From NCBI GenBank assembly GCA_017898095.1, contig JAGKQJ010000013.1, forward strand, positions 1 to 43,328: a stretch of DNA of 43,328 bases, in the 5' to 3' direction. Under the pieces are notes generated by a model, which was given only the letters and a program-made list of their open reading frames with translations, was not told the DNA's origin and ran no database searches. A program made the translations under genes and the position numbers. Below, in pieces: positions 15,826 to 25,213 of this stretch (position 1 is its first letter; the number at the start of each line of letters is the position of its first letter). The DNA is from Bacillaceae bacterium Marseille-Q3522 (GTDB lineage: Bacteria; Bacillota; Bacilli; Bacillales; Cytobacillaceae).

Positions 15826-16146
15826 CGCAGATTAAGGGGCAGTAATACCCCCACCTCAAAAATAGAGGTGAAACCAATCATTTTAGGTGGGGGATAAACT
15901 GCCCCTAAAAGCCCGATTGGTGAAATGAGGTTTTTCTTAGGGCTTCAGCCCTTAGAAAAATCAATCAGGCTATGCGTGATAAGGTTTTTCTTTGGGCTTT
16001 AGCCCTTAGAAAAATCAATCAGGCTCTGCGTGACTAACCATCAGTGGGGGATGAAGGCCGACTAAGGGCGCAACGTCCTGTTGCAACGTCGGCACTAGTA
16101 CGTCCTGTACGTCGAAAAACCCCCACTGATGGAAGTTTCACTTTAT
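15826..16146 (+). mobile_element. Element P copy E2 (321 bp, two 54-bp units)
   Basis: Best-preserved long copy. Left end CGCAGATTAAGGGGCAG is preceded by TTAT, which here is the right end of E1. The left module nests GGGGCAGT/ACTGCCCC over CCCCCACCT/AGGTGGGGG and CACCTC/GAGGTG. Two 54-bp units follow (about 15925-16035). The right module pairs CCATCAGTGGGGG with CCCCCACTGATGG and has inner hairpins (GACGTTGCAAC type). It ends AAGTTTCACTTTAT at 16146. No ORF. Confidence 0.85.
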
Positions 16147-16249
16147 TGTAGCAAACTTTTAAATCTTTTGGACTACAACTGTTAATTTTAATTTGAAAAA
16201 TAGAGCCTCCCTTCGATCCCTTTCGGCTTGTAGCCTGCTAAAACAAGAA

Positions 16250-16290
16250 GAAAAAGTGCTTGTTCCACTTGTCAAGGGAACAAGCACTCC
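16250..16290 (-). terminator. Terminator downstream of yumB
   Basis: AGTGCTTGTTCC pairs with GGAACAAGCACT; on the minus strand the stem ends in a TTTTTTC tract. It is about 200 bp past the yumB stop. The stretch between (16291-16487) contains imperfect palindromes but no gene. Confidence 0.75.
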
Positions 16291-16487
16291 TATTTGTAAA
16301 TGTTTTTAAGCACGGAAAGCAGTTCTCCGCTCCAAGATGCAGATGATATTCTATGGTTCAACCACAAAAAGGTAATAACAATATTTCAATTACAACATAT
16401 AGTAGTTGAAATAAGGTGACGAACACAATATTTTGTGGCTTTGTATAGCTATTTTAATAATATCACCGTTTTTGGGGACTACCCATT

Positions 16488-17705
16488 TTATAACAAATTA
16501 AATTTCCCTTTTTTCAGAACTAAAGTTGGACCACCTATCATATAAAGGGCACGATTATCAATGACTTTCTTTAAGAAGGATGCCTTTTTCCCAACATATT
16601 TTTTCCCAAAGGCAAAGCCAATCGCATCTTTTTCACCAAGTGAACAGACAGTTCCTTTATTATCAAAAGAGAATGTTGCTAATTCGCCTTTGTTTTGAAT
16701 AAGAGACACGATATTTTTAGCAACAAGCTCCCCTTGCTGCATTGCAATTTGTGCCGTCGGCGGATACGGACGATTAATTTCTTCATTAATAATAAGCGAA
16801 CAATCCCCAATAACAAAGACAGAATCATTGCCTGGAACACGTAAGTGCGAATCTACTTTAACCCGCCCGCGCATTGTTTCAATGCCTGATTTTTCAATGA
16901 TTGAATTTCCGCGGACACCTGCTGCCCACACGACTGTAGCGGCTTTAATTTCTTCGGTTTGGTCTTCCCCTTTGCTGACGACAATCCCCTCGGGCGTGCA
17001 TTCTTTAATTGCGGTTCCAATTAAGAATTGCACCCCTTTGCTTTCTAAATAATTTACAGCATATTCAACAAGCTCCGGATCGAACCCTGGAAGCGCTGTC
17101 GGTGCAGCTTCTACACAAAGAATTTTTACTTTCTTTTCATCAATATCAAATTCCTTGCATAAGGAAGGCATCCGATTTGTTAATTCACCAAGAAATTCGA
17201 TACCAGTGAATCCGGCACCACCAACAATGATTGTTAAACGTTCATCATGTTTTTCTTTGTCCGTCATATATGTAGCAAATTGCAATTCAATATGCTCGCG
17301 TATAAGTCTTGCCGCATTCACATTCACAATCGAAAAAGCATGCTCTTTTAATCCTTTAATACCAAAAGTTTCCGGTTCAGACCCAAGCGAAATAACAAGA
17401 TAGTCGTACGTTGTTTCGCCATTTTGCAAAATCACTTTTTTTTCTTCCGTTTTAATTTCAAGAACAGTGTCCTGAATAAATGTCACTTTATTTTGATCAA
17501 TTACGTCACTGATATTATAACGGGCACGATCATGGTGAAGCGTTCCGGCTGATGCCTCATGCAGCCAAGTTGTTTCATAATGGTAACGGTTCTTATTAAT
17601 AAGAACAATCTCAGCATCATTGATTCCTAACGATTTCTGCAGCCGGACAGTTGTTAATAATCCACCGTAGCCAGCACCTAAAATTACTACTTTTGCTTTG
17701 TTCAA
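16488..17705 (-). CDS. yumB: YumB, type II NADH dehydrogenase-like FAD protein
   Basis: A 405-residue two-dinucleotide-binding flavoprotein: the FAD motif [10 protein letters not shown] at the N-terminus, the NAD(P)H-binding [17 protein letters not shown] near 162-178, and the FAD-closing [10 protein letters not shown] near 300-309. The family (Ndh/YumB/YutJ) passes electrons from NADH to quinones or another acceptor at the membrane surface. I choose the TTG at 17705 ([15 protein letters not shown]), which gives the length of B. subtilis YumB; GGTGGAAG lies about 11 bases upstream. It diverges from yumC, as in B. subtilis. Confidence 0.88.
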   Translation of the reverse strand: MNKAKVVILGAGYGGLLTTVRLQKSLGINDAEIVLINKNRYHYETTWLHEASAGTLHHDRARYNISDVIDQNKVTFIQDTVLEIKTEEKKVILQNGETTYDYLVISLGSEPETFGIKGLKEHAFSIVNVNAARLIREHIELQFATYMTDKEKHDERLTIIVGGAGFTGIEFLGELTNRMPSLCKEFDIDEKKVKILCVEAAPTALPGFDPELVEYAVNYLESKGVQFLIGTAIKECTPEGIVVSKGEDQTEEIKAATVVWAAGVRGNSIIEKSGIETMRGRVKVDSHLRVPGNDSVFVIGDCSLIINEEINRPYPPTAQIAMQQGELVAKNIVSLIQNKGELATFSFDNKGTVCSLGEKDAIGFAFGKKYVGKKASFLKKVIDNRALYMIGGPTLVLKKGKFNLL

Positions 17706-18034
17706 GTGTATCACTTCCACCCTTTTTATATTATTTATTCTGGTACAATTTATCTTGTCTATTTTGTGACATATCATGAGAAAGTAAAATATATCTTATA
17801 CAGTTCGATAATAATTTCACAATATTTCCTTTAAAATGTCACAAAAAATTAATATAATTCATACAATCATGATATGCTTTTACACTGCAATTTTCAAGTA
17901 GCAGAGAAATTTTGTGAAAATTAAATCATTTTATTTTATGTATATAGCAAATATGAGAAATTCATTTCTTTATGGTATGATTAAGAAAACTTCTGTTAGT
18001 TCATCCATATTATTTTACACAAAGGGGAATGACT
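17706..18034. other. Divergent yumB-yumC promoter region
   Basis: 329 bp, very A-T rich. It contains several TTGTGA-like half sites: TTTTGTGACAT (about 17762), TTTCACAA (about 17815), TGTCACAAA (about 17837) and TTTTGTGAAAA (about 17911). These resemble parts of Rex or ResD/Fnr operators, but none is a full consensus palindrome. I assign no regulator. No -10/-35 pair stands out clearly. Confidence 0.35.
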
Positions 18035-19030
18035 GTGAAAAAAGATGAGAAAGTTTATGATATAACGATAATCGGCGCTGGTCCGACCGGTTTATTTACT
18101 GCATTTTACGGAGGATTGCGCCAAGCATCTGTTAAAATTATCGAAAGTCTCCCGCAGCTTGGAGGACAACTGGCTACGCTATATCCTGAAAAATACATAT
18201 ATGATGTTGCCGGATTTCCAAAAATTCGTGCCCAGGAGCTTGTCAACAACTTAAAAGAGCAAATGAGTATGTTTCAACCTAAAGTTGTGCTGGAGCAAGC
18301 GGTACAAACGCTTGAAAAACAAGAAGACGGCATATTTAAGCTAACAACTGATCAGGAAGTACATTTTACAAAATCAGTCATTATTACAGCTGGTAACGGT
18401 GCATTCCAGCCCCGTCGTCTCAATATAGAAAATGCTAATCAATTTGAAAAAACAAACCTGCATTATTTTGTAGACGATCTAAACAAATTTGCCGGTCAAA
18501 ATGTTGTGCTGTTCGGCGGCGGCGATTCTGCCGTAGATTGGGCGGTCATGTTGGAGTCCATTGCAAAAAAAGTCACCATTGTTCATCGGCGTGATAAATT
18601 CCGTGCCCACGAACATAGTGTTGAAAAAATGATGCAGTCAAAAGTAATCGTAAAAACTCCATTCGTTCCTGTAGAACTAATTAGCGAAGATAACAAAATA
18701 AAACAAGTGGTGTTACAGGAAATAAAAGGGGACAAAAAAGAAGTGATTGATACCGACTCCGTTATTTGCAATTACGGCTTTGTTTCTTCATTGGGACCGA
18801 TAAAAGATTGGGGACTGGAAATCATCAAAAATTCCATCGTTGTCAACTCAAAGATGGAAACAAATATTCCCGGTGTATTCGCAGCCGGAGATGTTTGTAC
18901 ATATGAAGGGAAGGTAAAATTAATTGCCAGCGGTTTCGGGGAAGCGCCGACAGCAGTCAATCATGCGAAAGCATACATTGATCCTGATGCAAAAATCCAG
19001 CCGTTACACAGCACTTCTCTGTTTCAATAA
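18035..19030 (+). CDS. yumC: YumC, ferredoxin/flavodoxin-NADP+ reductase (thioredoxin reductase-like type)
   Basis: A 331-residue flavoprotein with [16 protein letters not shown] (FAD) at the N-terminus, [13 protein letters not shown] (NADPH) near 163-175, [12 protein letters not shown] (NADP-phosphate-binding arginines), and [25 protein letters not shown] at the C-terminus. It lacks the CxxC of true thioredoxin reductases, as YumC-type enzymes do. It reduces ferredoxin or flavodoxin with NADPH. Start GTG at 18035 (MKKDEKVYD) is preferred: AAAGGGG then has a 7-base spacing, whereas the ATG at 18029 would be too close. Confidence 0.93.
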   Translation: MKKDEKVYDITIIGAGPTGLFTAFYGGLRQASVKIIESLPQLGGQLATLYPEKYIYDVAGFPKIRAQELVNNLKEQMSMFQPKVVLEQAVQTLEKQEDGIFKLTTDQEVHFTKSVIITAGNGAFQPRRLNIENANQFEKTNLHYFVDDLNKFAGQNVVLFGGGDSAVDWAVMLESIAKKVTIVHRRDKFRAHEHSVEKMMQSKVIVKTPFVPVELISEDNKIKQVVLQEIKGDKKEVIDTDSVICNYGFVSSLGPIKDWGLEIIKNSIVVNSKMETNIPGVFAAGDVCTYEGKVKLIASGFGEAPTAVNHAKAYIDPDAKIQPLHSTSLFQ

Positions 19031-19037
19031 GCTTTAT

Positions 19038-19076
19038 AAAAAAAGGACTGTTTAAATAATTAGACAGTCCTTTTTT
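19038..19076. terminator. Bidirectional terminator between yumC and yutI
   Basis: AAAAAGGACTGT pairs with ACAGTCCTTTTTT around a 12-base A-T loop, between convergent genes. Confidence 0.85.
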
Positions 19077-19092
19077 ATATAGGAAGGAAAAT

Positions 19093-19329
19093 TCAAAAAA
19101 CCTGCTCTACTTCCACGACCCCGGGAACCTCTTCAAATAAAGCCCGTTCAATCCCTGCTTTTAATGTAATTGTGGAACTCGGACAGCTTCCGCAGGCTCC
19201 AAGTAAGCGTAATTTTACAATTCCGTCTTCAACATCCATTAACTCGCAATCCCCTCCGTCCCGCAGAAGAAAAGGGCGTAATTTATCCAATACTTCTTGA
19301 ACTTGCTCTTTTATATTTAGCTCTGACAT
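19093..19329 (-). CDS. yutI: YutI, NifU-like Fe-S scaffold protein
   Basis: A 78-residue stand-alone NifU C-terminal domain with the cluster-binding CxxC ([10 protein letters not shown]46 and C49) and the [14 protein letters not shown] opening typical of Nfu proteins. It carries Fe-S clusters to target enzymes in the cytosol. It diverges from yuzD, as in B. subtilis. The ribosome binding site AGGAGT lies upstream of the ATG. Confidence 0.92.
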   Translation of the reverse strand: MSELNIKEQVQEVLDKLRPFLLRDGGDCELMDVEDGIVKLRLLGACGSCPSSTITLKAGIERALFEEVPGVVEVEQVF

Positions 19330-19450
19330 ATTTATCGACTCCTTTCCTAATTTATATTATAATCACAACTATAATAAAAATCTATTGGAAAACTTTTTAA
19401 AGAAGGTAAAGATGTTCATTTAAATGATACAAACTTTGGAGGAAATCGTG

Positions 19451-19789
19451 ATGGGTAAGAAAGAAGTTGAAATTATCGTTTTTGGTGCTGAACAAATTTG
19501 TGCCAGTTGTGTAAACTTACCGTCTTCTAAGGAGACATTTGAATGGCTTGAAGCGGCCATCAGCCGTAAATTTCCGAATCAGCCCTTCACAATCCGTTAT
19601 GTCGATATTTATCGTCCTGAAGGCAATACAGAAGAATTGTTTTACTCGCAAAAAATTATCAACGAAGATCTATTTTATCCACTTGTTGTGATTGATGGTG
19701 CGATCGTCGGGGAAGGAAATCCGCAGTTAAATAAGATTTATCGAGAAATGGAAAAATACGGGTATCAAGGATCAGATCTAAAAAAATAA
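19451..19789 (+). CDS. yuzD: YuzD, DUF1462 thioredoxin-fold-like protein
   Basis: A 112-residue protein with an N-terminal beta strand and CxxC (ICASCVNLPSS, C17 and C20), laid out like a thioredoxin/glutaredoxin fold. The function is not established; its place beside yutI and yutJ suggests redox or Fe-S handling. Start ATG at 19451 is preceded by TTTGGAGGAAATCGTG; the longer reading from 19424 would run through this ribosome binding site. Confidence 0.8.
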   Translation: MGKKEVEIIVFGAEQICASCVNLPSSKETFEWLEAAISRKFPNQPFTIRYVDIYRPEGNTEELFYSQKIINEDLFYPLVVIDGAIVGEGNPQLNKIYREMEKYGYQGSDLKK

Positions 19790-19839
19790 GTTGTGTCTTC
19801 CACATGTAATCTTACGATTTGCAATGAATTTTTTAGAAA

Positions 19840-19939
19840 TCAGGTGGAACGCTTCTTCCACCTGAATGAAAACTCCATAGAGAGAACTCAAAAAAGGTGT
19901 TTCCTCACACGACTGAAGTCGCGTGTCTCCACCCCTTCT
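19840..19939 (+). repeat. Family-2-like palindromic repeat between yuzD and yutJ
   Basis: First hairpin CAGGTGGAA...TTCCACCTG followed by GAATGAAAACTCC, the same order as in the clear copy at 32792-32900. The second hairpin is replaced by CACACGACT...AGTCGCGTG and ends CTCCACCCC. It may act as terminator for the convergent genes. Confidence 0.5.
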
Positions 19940-19960
19940 TGATGAAAATTTTATGGTTTT

Positions 19961-21028
19961 CTATCCGTTATGATATTTATACATCCAAAGAACTCCGGAC
20001 TTTAATAAGCGCGGTACTCTCCCTGTCACCGGTCTGTCGGCAACAAGACCGAAGCCGTGTTTTTTCCCTAAAGAACCGAGTATGCCTTTCAATTTGATGA
20101 CCGGCATCGTTTCCGGCAAGGTTTCATGGCTCCAGCGCTTTAATAATATTTGCACAATTTGTTCTGCCTGTCCCTCTGCCAATTGTGCACTTGGTGCATG
20201 AGGCAGGCTTGCACAATCCCCAACGACATAAACATGCTCATCATCAGGAATATTATGGTGATTTGTCAGTATAACTCTCCCCTGAGTATCTTTAGCGACA
20301 TCAAGTTCACGAACAACTTTATTAGGCTGTATACCTGCCGTCCAAACAATGGCATCACAACCGACCGGACGTTCATGATTATAGAGGAGATTCTCTTCTA
20401 CACAGGTAATATTTGCTTTGTTAACGATTTCAATTTTATGTTCAAAGAACCATTTTTCTACGTAAGTACTTAATCGTTCCGGAAAAGAGGACAATATGTG
20501 GCTGCCGCGGTCAAAAAGTTTTATCGTTAAATCCGGTCTGCTTTCAATTAATTCAGAGGCCAGTTCCACCCCGCTTAAACCGGCTCCGACAATTCCAACA
20601 ACAGATTTCGGAGATAATTTACATAATGCCTGTAAAGTTTCTCTTGCTTTTTCAATCGATTGAATACTAAACGTATATGTATCTGCCCCCGGGATTTGAT
20701 GATACTTATCTTCACATCCGAGGCCGATTACCAGATCATCATAAGAAATTGCCTGCCCTTCTTTTAAAGCAACTTTTTTATCTTTTAAATGAATTTTTGT
20801 TACTTCTCCATACTTAAAAGTTAATCGCGAATGATCCGGAAATGGTACTCGTATATCCTGATCGGCTATCGTCCCGGCAGCCAATGCATAAAATTCAGTC
20901 TTTAAACAATGATACGGGACAAGGTCAATTAATATTACCGAAACATCTTCCGGCAATTGATTTGGCAGCAATTTCGCCAAAATCCTCATTCCGCCATATC
21001 CTCCCCCGAGTATGACTAGATTTTTCAT
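19961..21028 (-). CDS. yutJ: YutJ, NADH dehydrogenase-like FAD protein
   Basis: A 355-residue paralogue of YumB: FAD motif LVILGGGYGGMRIL at the N-terminus, NAD-binding VVGIVGAGLSGVELASEL near 145-162, and FAD-closing VYVVGDCASLPHAPSAQ near 267-283. Its electron acceptor is not known. It diverges from yuzB. I choose the ATG at 21028 (MKNLVILGGG), with AGGGGAAATGAAT upstream, because the product then has the B. subtilis length. Confidence 0.88.
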   Translation of the reverse strand: MKNLVILGGGYGGMRILAKLLPNQLPEDVSVILIDLVPYHCLKTEFYALAAGTIADQDIRVPFPDHSRLTFKYGEVTKIHLKDKKVALKEGQAISYDDLVIGLGCEDKYHQIPGADTYTFSIQSIEKARETLQALCKLSPKSVVGIVGAGLSGVELASELIESRPDLTIKLFDRGSHILSSFPERLSTYVEKWFFEHKIEIVNKANITCVEENLLYNHERPVGCDAIVWTAGIQPNKVVRELDVAKDTQGRVILTNHHNIPDDEHVYVVGDCASLPHAPSAQLAEGQAEQIVQILLKRWSHETLPETMPVIKLKGILGSLGKKHGFGLVADRPVTGRVPRLLKSGVLWMYKYHNG

Positions 21029-21223
21029 ATTCATTTCCCCTTTTTTCTTGTTTGACATAAAAAGTATAACGAAATTATTACAAAATCACAATACATCTTG
21101 AATAATAGAGTACACTTCCGAGAAAGGGGTTTCTTTCTTCATGATGCTAAAAAGCAAGTTTGTTGCACAAGCTAACAATAATCGGTATGATTCATTGTTA
21201 GAATAGAGAGGTGGATAGCTAAA

Positions 21224-21460
21224 GTGAAGCCAATCATTGAATTTTGTATCAGCAATATTGCCAGCGGTTCACAAAAAGCTTACGAATTATTAGAAAAGGA
21301 TCCAAATTTGGACGTTATTGAATACGGTTGCTTAAGTTATTGTGGAATATGTGCGCGTTCCTTATATGCTTTAGTAAATGGAGAAATTGTAACAGGTGAA
21401 AGCCCGGAAATGCTTGTTGAGAACATTTATGCATTCCTGGAAGAAAACCCGATGTTTTAA
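21224..21460 (+). CDS. yuzB: YuzB, DUF1450 small cysteine-containing protein
   Basis: A 78-residue protein with a Cys cluster ([14 protein letters not shown]36, C40, C43) and an early Cys at 8. It starts at GTG after GAGAGGTGG. The length and pattern match B. subtilis YuzB. The cysteine spacing suggests a thioredoxin-like or metal-binding fold, but the function is unknown. It lies next to yutJ, as in B. subtilis. Confidence 0.85.
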   Translation: MKPIIEFCISNIASGSQKAYELLEKDPNLDVIEYGCLSYCGICARSLYALVNGEIVTGESPEMLVENIYAFLEENPMF

Positions 21461-21471
21461 CAACTGAAATC

Positions 21472-21547
21472 GTTCATAAAGACACCTTAACCAAATATAG
21501 GGAAATTTTTCTCGCTTTCTCCGGCGGCTTTATGAACTGTTTTTTTC
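21472..21547 (+). terminator. Probable terminator after yuzB
   Basis: GTTCATAAAG (21472-21481) pairs with CTTTATGAAC (21528-21537), followed by TG and a long T run. The loop is large (46 bases), so efficiency is uncertain. Confidence 0.55.
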
Positions 21548-21615
21548 TTTCTTATTTTTTCCATTACTTTTTCTTTTATTGCGTGTTTAATAAAGTGAAC
21601 GGAGAGACTTGCCGC

Positions 21616-22311
21616 TTATTTTTCGCTGACTTTTTGAACATTCTCTTTAATGTCACGCCAGCGTTCCTTTGCCATCTGAACAATTGTCGGCTCTGTACTT
21701 TGTGACTGCTGTTCAATTACTTTTGAAAAATATTTTTTTGCTGAATCGATATCGGATAACCTTCTTGATATTTCGCCAAGTAAATAAAGGATTTTTATGT
21801 CAGACATTTGTTTACCTTGATAATCACCAGTTGAATAAGAATTTGCATACTCTTTTAACGCTAACGTGAGAAAGCGTTGTTCTTGATCTTCATTGTGCAA
21901 ATAACGGTACTGCCAGGCAATACGCATATATAGACCGGCGATCGTTACATGTTTTTCTTTTTTTAAAATTCCGCAGTAAACAGACAGTTTATAAGTTTGA
22001 ATACTTTTTTCAATTGTACGTTCTTTCCCATAACTATGGGGTACCCATTTGGCATGGACGTTTTTTTCGATTATTTCCTTTGTTTCCGGAGGAAAATAGG
22101 ATGAAAAATCATCTGTGTAAGAAAAACCACAGGCAGGACAGACTTTCACGTGGTAATAAATCGGATTATTTTCCGCTTCCTTGTAATTAGGACAAAAATC
22201 ACTATCATATGTATTTAGTTTAACAAATCTGCTTCGTAGCGATTTAGAAACAAATGAATGATTACAAAATATACAACGGTTCTGTTTATCGTATAGAGGT
22301 GTCATCATCAT
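21616..22311 (-). CDS. DUF2225 family protein with N-terminal zinc-ribbon and TPR-like tail
   Basis: A 231-residue protein. The N-terminus holds CxxC pairs (RCIFCNHSF, then CPNYKE and KVCPACGFSY), a likely zinc site. The C-terminal half is helical (AWQYRYLHNEDQEQRFLTLAL, KILYLLGEISRRLSDIDSAKKYFSKVI) and looks like tetratricopeptide repeats. This is the DUF2225 layout; the function is unknown. Three ATGs in a row follow GGGAGTG, and the first is used here. Confidence 0.8.
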   Translation of the reverse strand: MMMTPLYDKQNRCIFCNHSFVSKSLRSRFVKLNTYDSDFCPNYKEAENNPIYYHVKVCPACGFSYTDDFSSYFPPETKEIIEKNVHAKWVPHSYGKERTIEKSIQTYKLSVYCGILKKEKHVTIAGLYMRIAWQYRYLHNEDQEQRFLTLALKEYANSYSTGDYQGKQMSDIKILYLLGEISRRLSDIDSAKKYFSKVIEQQSQSTEPTIVQMAKERWRDIKENVQKVSEK

Positions 22312-22595
22312 TATTTTTCACTCCCAAAATTCATCATACTTTATTTATCGGCTAATTATTTTTAAATTAAAACTTATTCCAAAGCTGATTTGTGCAAAAA
22401 AGCACAAGTCAAAGATTTCAGGCAATTTCAGCAAGCTAATCTTCCGGATATTCACGGAGTCTTCTGTATACATTATAAAAATAGCTAAACTCCCCTTTAA
22501 ATCAATTGCATTGAGACTTTTGCCATATATGTATATACTATAAGGAAGGAATCTTTTTCATGAAAGAATCATTTTCAAAAATGGAGGGATAAAAA

Positions 22596-22958
22596 ATGAC
22601 GGATATTCTGCAAATAACAGAAGCAGCGGCATTACAAATAAAAGATATGATGAAAGAAAATGAAGAAGAGGGTTCATTTCTTCGTGTTGCAGTGCAAGGC
22701 GGAGGCTGCAGCGGTTTGTCTTACGGCATGGGATTTACCGATGAGATAGAAGGAAATGATCATGAATTCGAACAATTCGGAATTCCAATTCTTATTGACG
22801 AAAACAGTGCTCCTATCCTGAAAGGAACGAAGATTGATTATAAACAATCGATGATGGGCGGCGGATTTACGATCGACAATCCGAATGCCATTGCCTCCTG
22901 CGGCTGCGGCTCTTCCTTCCGGACCACAGCAAATGCCGGAACACCGGAAAATTGTTAA
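22596..22958 (+). CDS. yutM: YutM, A-type (HesB/IscA/ErpA) Fe-S carrier protein
   Basis: A 120-residue A-type carrier with its three conserved cysteines: C38 in VQGGGCSGLSYGMGF and C102/C104 in SCGCGSSF. It passes Fe-S clusters to apoproteins in the cytosol. AATGGAGGG lies before the ATG. No gene follows for 280 bp; a terminator shared with the thr operon lies at 23197. Together with YutI and LipA it makes this region rich in Fe-S functions. Confidence 0.92.
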   Translation: MTDILQITEAAALQIKDMMKENEEEGSFLRVAVQGGGCSGLSYGMGFTDEIEGNDHEFEQFGIPILIDENSAPILKGTKIDYKQSMMGGGFTIDNPNAIASCGCGSSFRTTANAGTPENC

Positions 22959-23196
22959 TGGAGGAACAACAATTCAAGCTGATTTCTTTGTAGTGGATAT
23001 AAAGTCTAAAACATAAACAGATGTGCAAGATTAGCGATTTCATGAGAAAATCCGCTATATCAGTTGCTCAACTGTATAAACACGGCCTTTTTAACGATGT
23101 TATAGATTAAATCAATAAGTTGTAGAAAATGACAAATTCCTAATAAGAACAGACTACCCGGACAGGATATTTACTTCCATCCTTGGGTAAAAGTAA

Positions 23197-23238
23197 AAGC
23201 TAATCGCTCTTCATTTAGATAGAGCGATTAGCTTTTTC
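23197..23238. terminator. Strong bidirectional terminator between yutM and thrB
   Basis: AAAAGCTAATCGCTC pairs with GAGCGATTAGCTTTTT around an A-T loop: a long perfect stem, flanked by A and T tracts. It lies just past the thrB stop. Confidence 0.9.
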
Positions 23239-23243
23239 TTAAA

Positions 23244-24155
23244 TCATTCTCCTTCTTTGACATTCACATTCTCCATGATCCGGCTCCCTTTTTCATCCAT
23301 TTGCAAATGCAAAAGTTCCAAATCAGGGAATGCTTGCTGCAAGGATGAAATGACTGCATGAGCATGTCCTTTTTCCATAAAACACATCATCGTCGGACCG
23401 GCTCCGCTCAGCGCTGCTCCAAATGCACCGGCATGGCACGAAACGGCAACAATCTCGTGAAAATGAGGAATGAATTGCGTCCGGTAAGGCTGGTGAAATA
23501 AATCCTTCTTCATCATCTTACCCGCTATGGTGAATTGTTTATTGATCAAGGCACTAATCATCACATTTGCAATCGAGCTGGCTTTGACAGCTTCCGGAAA
23601 ATGCAATTGCTCCGGCAGCACAGCCCGTGCTTTTTTCGTAAGTAATTCCTCTTTCGGGACTGCGGCAACAAATTCAACCGCAATCCGGTGAAATACGGTA
23701 TGAAACACTTCGTTATCGATGAAACTTCCAATAAACAAACCGCCAAATAGCGAAGGCCCGACATTATCGGGATGCCCTTCAAAGGCAGTTGCTATATGAA
23801 GCATTTCTTCCTTTGCAAGCTGTAATTCACAAAGTTGATTCGCCAGCTCGATTCCGGCGACAATCGCTGCCGCACTGGAGCCGAGGCCTCTTGCCAACGG
23901 GATCTCACTTTTCATTTTTATCTCACATGGAGGTAAAGTCCGGGAAAACTTTTCTGCCGTTTGTTTGGCAATTTCAATTACAAAATTGGTTTCGTCTCCC
24001 GGGAAGGCATTGAGTTCTTCGCTTAACGGGATTACCTGAAAATCCTCCGAGCGTTGTACTTCCAAGGTTAAATACAAGTTCACGGCAATGCCGGCGGAAT
24101 CAAAGCACGGTCCGAGATTTGCCGAACTTGCCGGTACTTCAATAATGAAACTCAT
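23244..24155 (-). CDS. thrB: Homoserine kinase ThrB
   Basis: A 303-residue GHMP kinase: [15 protein letters not shown] at the N-terminus, the ATP loop [12 protein letters not shown] (about 86-97) and a C-terminal [14 protein letters not shown]. It phosphorylates homoserine for ThrC. Its ATG overlaps the thrC stop (ATGA), so translation is coupled in the order hom-thrC-thrB. Confidence 0.96.
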   Translation of the reverse strand: MSFIIEVPASSANLGPCFDSAGIAVNLYLTLEVQRSEDFQVIPLSEELNAFPGDETNFVIEIAKQTAEKFSRTLPPCEIKMKSEIPLARGLGSSAAAIVAGIELANQLCELQLAKEEMLHIATAFEGHPDNVGPSLFGGLFIGSFIDNEVFHTVFHRIAVEFVAAVPKEELLTKKARAVLPEQLHFPEAVKASSIANVMISALINKQFTIAGKMMKKDLFHQPYRTQFIPHFHEIVAVSCHAGAFGAALSGAGPTMMCFMEKGHAHAVISSLQQAFPDLELLHLQMDEKGSRIMENVNVKEGE

Positions 24156-25213
24156 AGTCGAACGGTTCCTTTAATATGGGCTGCGACGGCCTTTTCATCA
24201 TTTGCAAGCGCAGTTGGTTTTACAGAACTATGCTCCATGGCAACATCAGGATCCTTCAAGCCATTTCCGGTTAATACCGCGACAATTTTCGCACCCTTCT
24301 GGATTTTTCCATTTTGCAGCTGCTTGTAAATACCGGCAAGAGAAGCGCAGGATGCCGGTTCTGCAAAGACACCTTCCTTGGATGCCAACGATGCATATGC
24401 CTGCAATATTTCCCCGTCACTCACTTCATCAATGATCCCGTTTGATTGCTCTGCCGCCTCTACGGCAAGGTGCCAGCTTGCCGGATTGCCGATACGGATT
24501 GCCGTTGCAATCGTTTCAGGATTCTCAAAGACGCGGTTATTTACAATCGCTGCAGCACCTTCTGCTTCAAATCCGTGCATTTCCGGTAATCCAGTCTGTT
24601 TCTTCTCATTGTACTCTTTGAATCCTTTCCAATAGGCCGATATATTGCCGGCATTGCCGACCGGTATTGCCAAAATGTCCGGCGCAGAACCAAGCTGGTC
24701 ACAGATTTCAAATGCGGCTGTTTTTTGTCCTTCCAGCCGGTAAGGATTTACAGAATTCACCAGAGAGACTGGCTCCGTTTCACTGATATGGCGGACCATT
24801 TTCAGCGCCTGATCAAAATTCCCTGTTATCGAGACAATTTCAGCTCCATACATAACAGCCTGTGCGAGCTTGCCGCGGGCAATTTTTCCTTCGGGAATAA
24901 CAACAATACAGTGCATCCCTGCTCTGGCAGCATAAGCTGCTGCTGACGCCGATGTATTTCCTGTCGATGCGCAGATAACTGTATCACTGCCATCTTCCTT
25001 CGCCTTTGCGACCGCCATGACCATTCCCCGGTCTTTGAATGAACCTGTCGGATTTGCCCCCTCAGTTTTGACATACAAATCGACTCCCCACTCCTGCGAC
25101 AGTTTATTTAAGCGGATTAGCGGGGTGTTTCCTTCGTGTAAGGTTAGCAATGGTGTTTTATCTGTAATAGGTAAATATTCCTGATAAGCTTGCAATAATC
25201 CTTTCCAAATCAA
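24152..25213 (-). CDS. thrC: Threonine synthase ThrC
   Basis: A 353-residue fold-type II PLP enzyme with the cofactor lysine K60 in [11 protein letters not shown], the phosphate-binding PVGNAGN near 197-203 and TGNGLKDP near the C-terminus. It converts O-phosphohomoserine to threonine. It overlaps hom upstream and thrB downstream by four bases each. The length is that of the short Bacillus-type enzymes. Confidence 0.96.
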   Translation of the reverse strand: MIWKGLLQAYQEYLPITDKTPLLTLHEGNTPLIRLNKLSQEWGVDLYVKTEGANPTGSFKDRGMVMAVAKAKEDGSDTVICASTGNTSASAAAYAARAGMHCIVVIPEGKIARGKLAQAVMYGAEIVSITGNFDQALKMVRHISETEPVSLVNSVNPYRLEGQKTAAFEICDQLGSAPDILAIPVGNAGNISAYWKGFKEYNEKKQTGLPEMHGFEAEGAAAIVNNRVFENPETIATAIRIGNPASWHLAVEAAEQSNGIIDEVSDGEILQAYASLASKEGVFAEPASCASLAGIYKQLQNGKIQKGAKIVAVLTGNGLKDPDVAMEHSSVKPTALANDEKAVAAHIKGTVRL

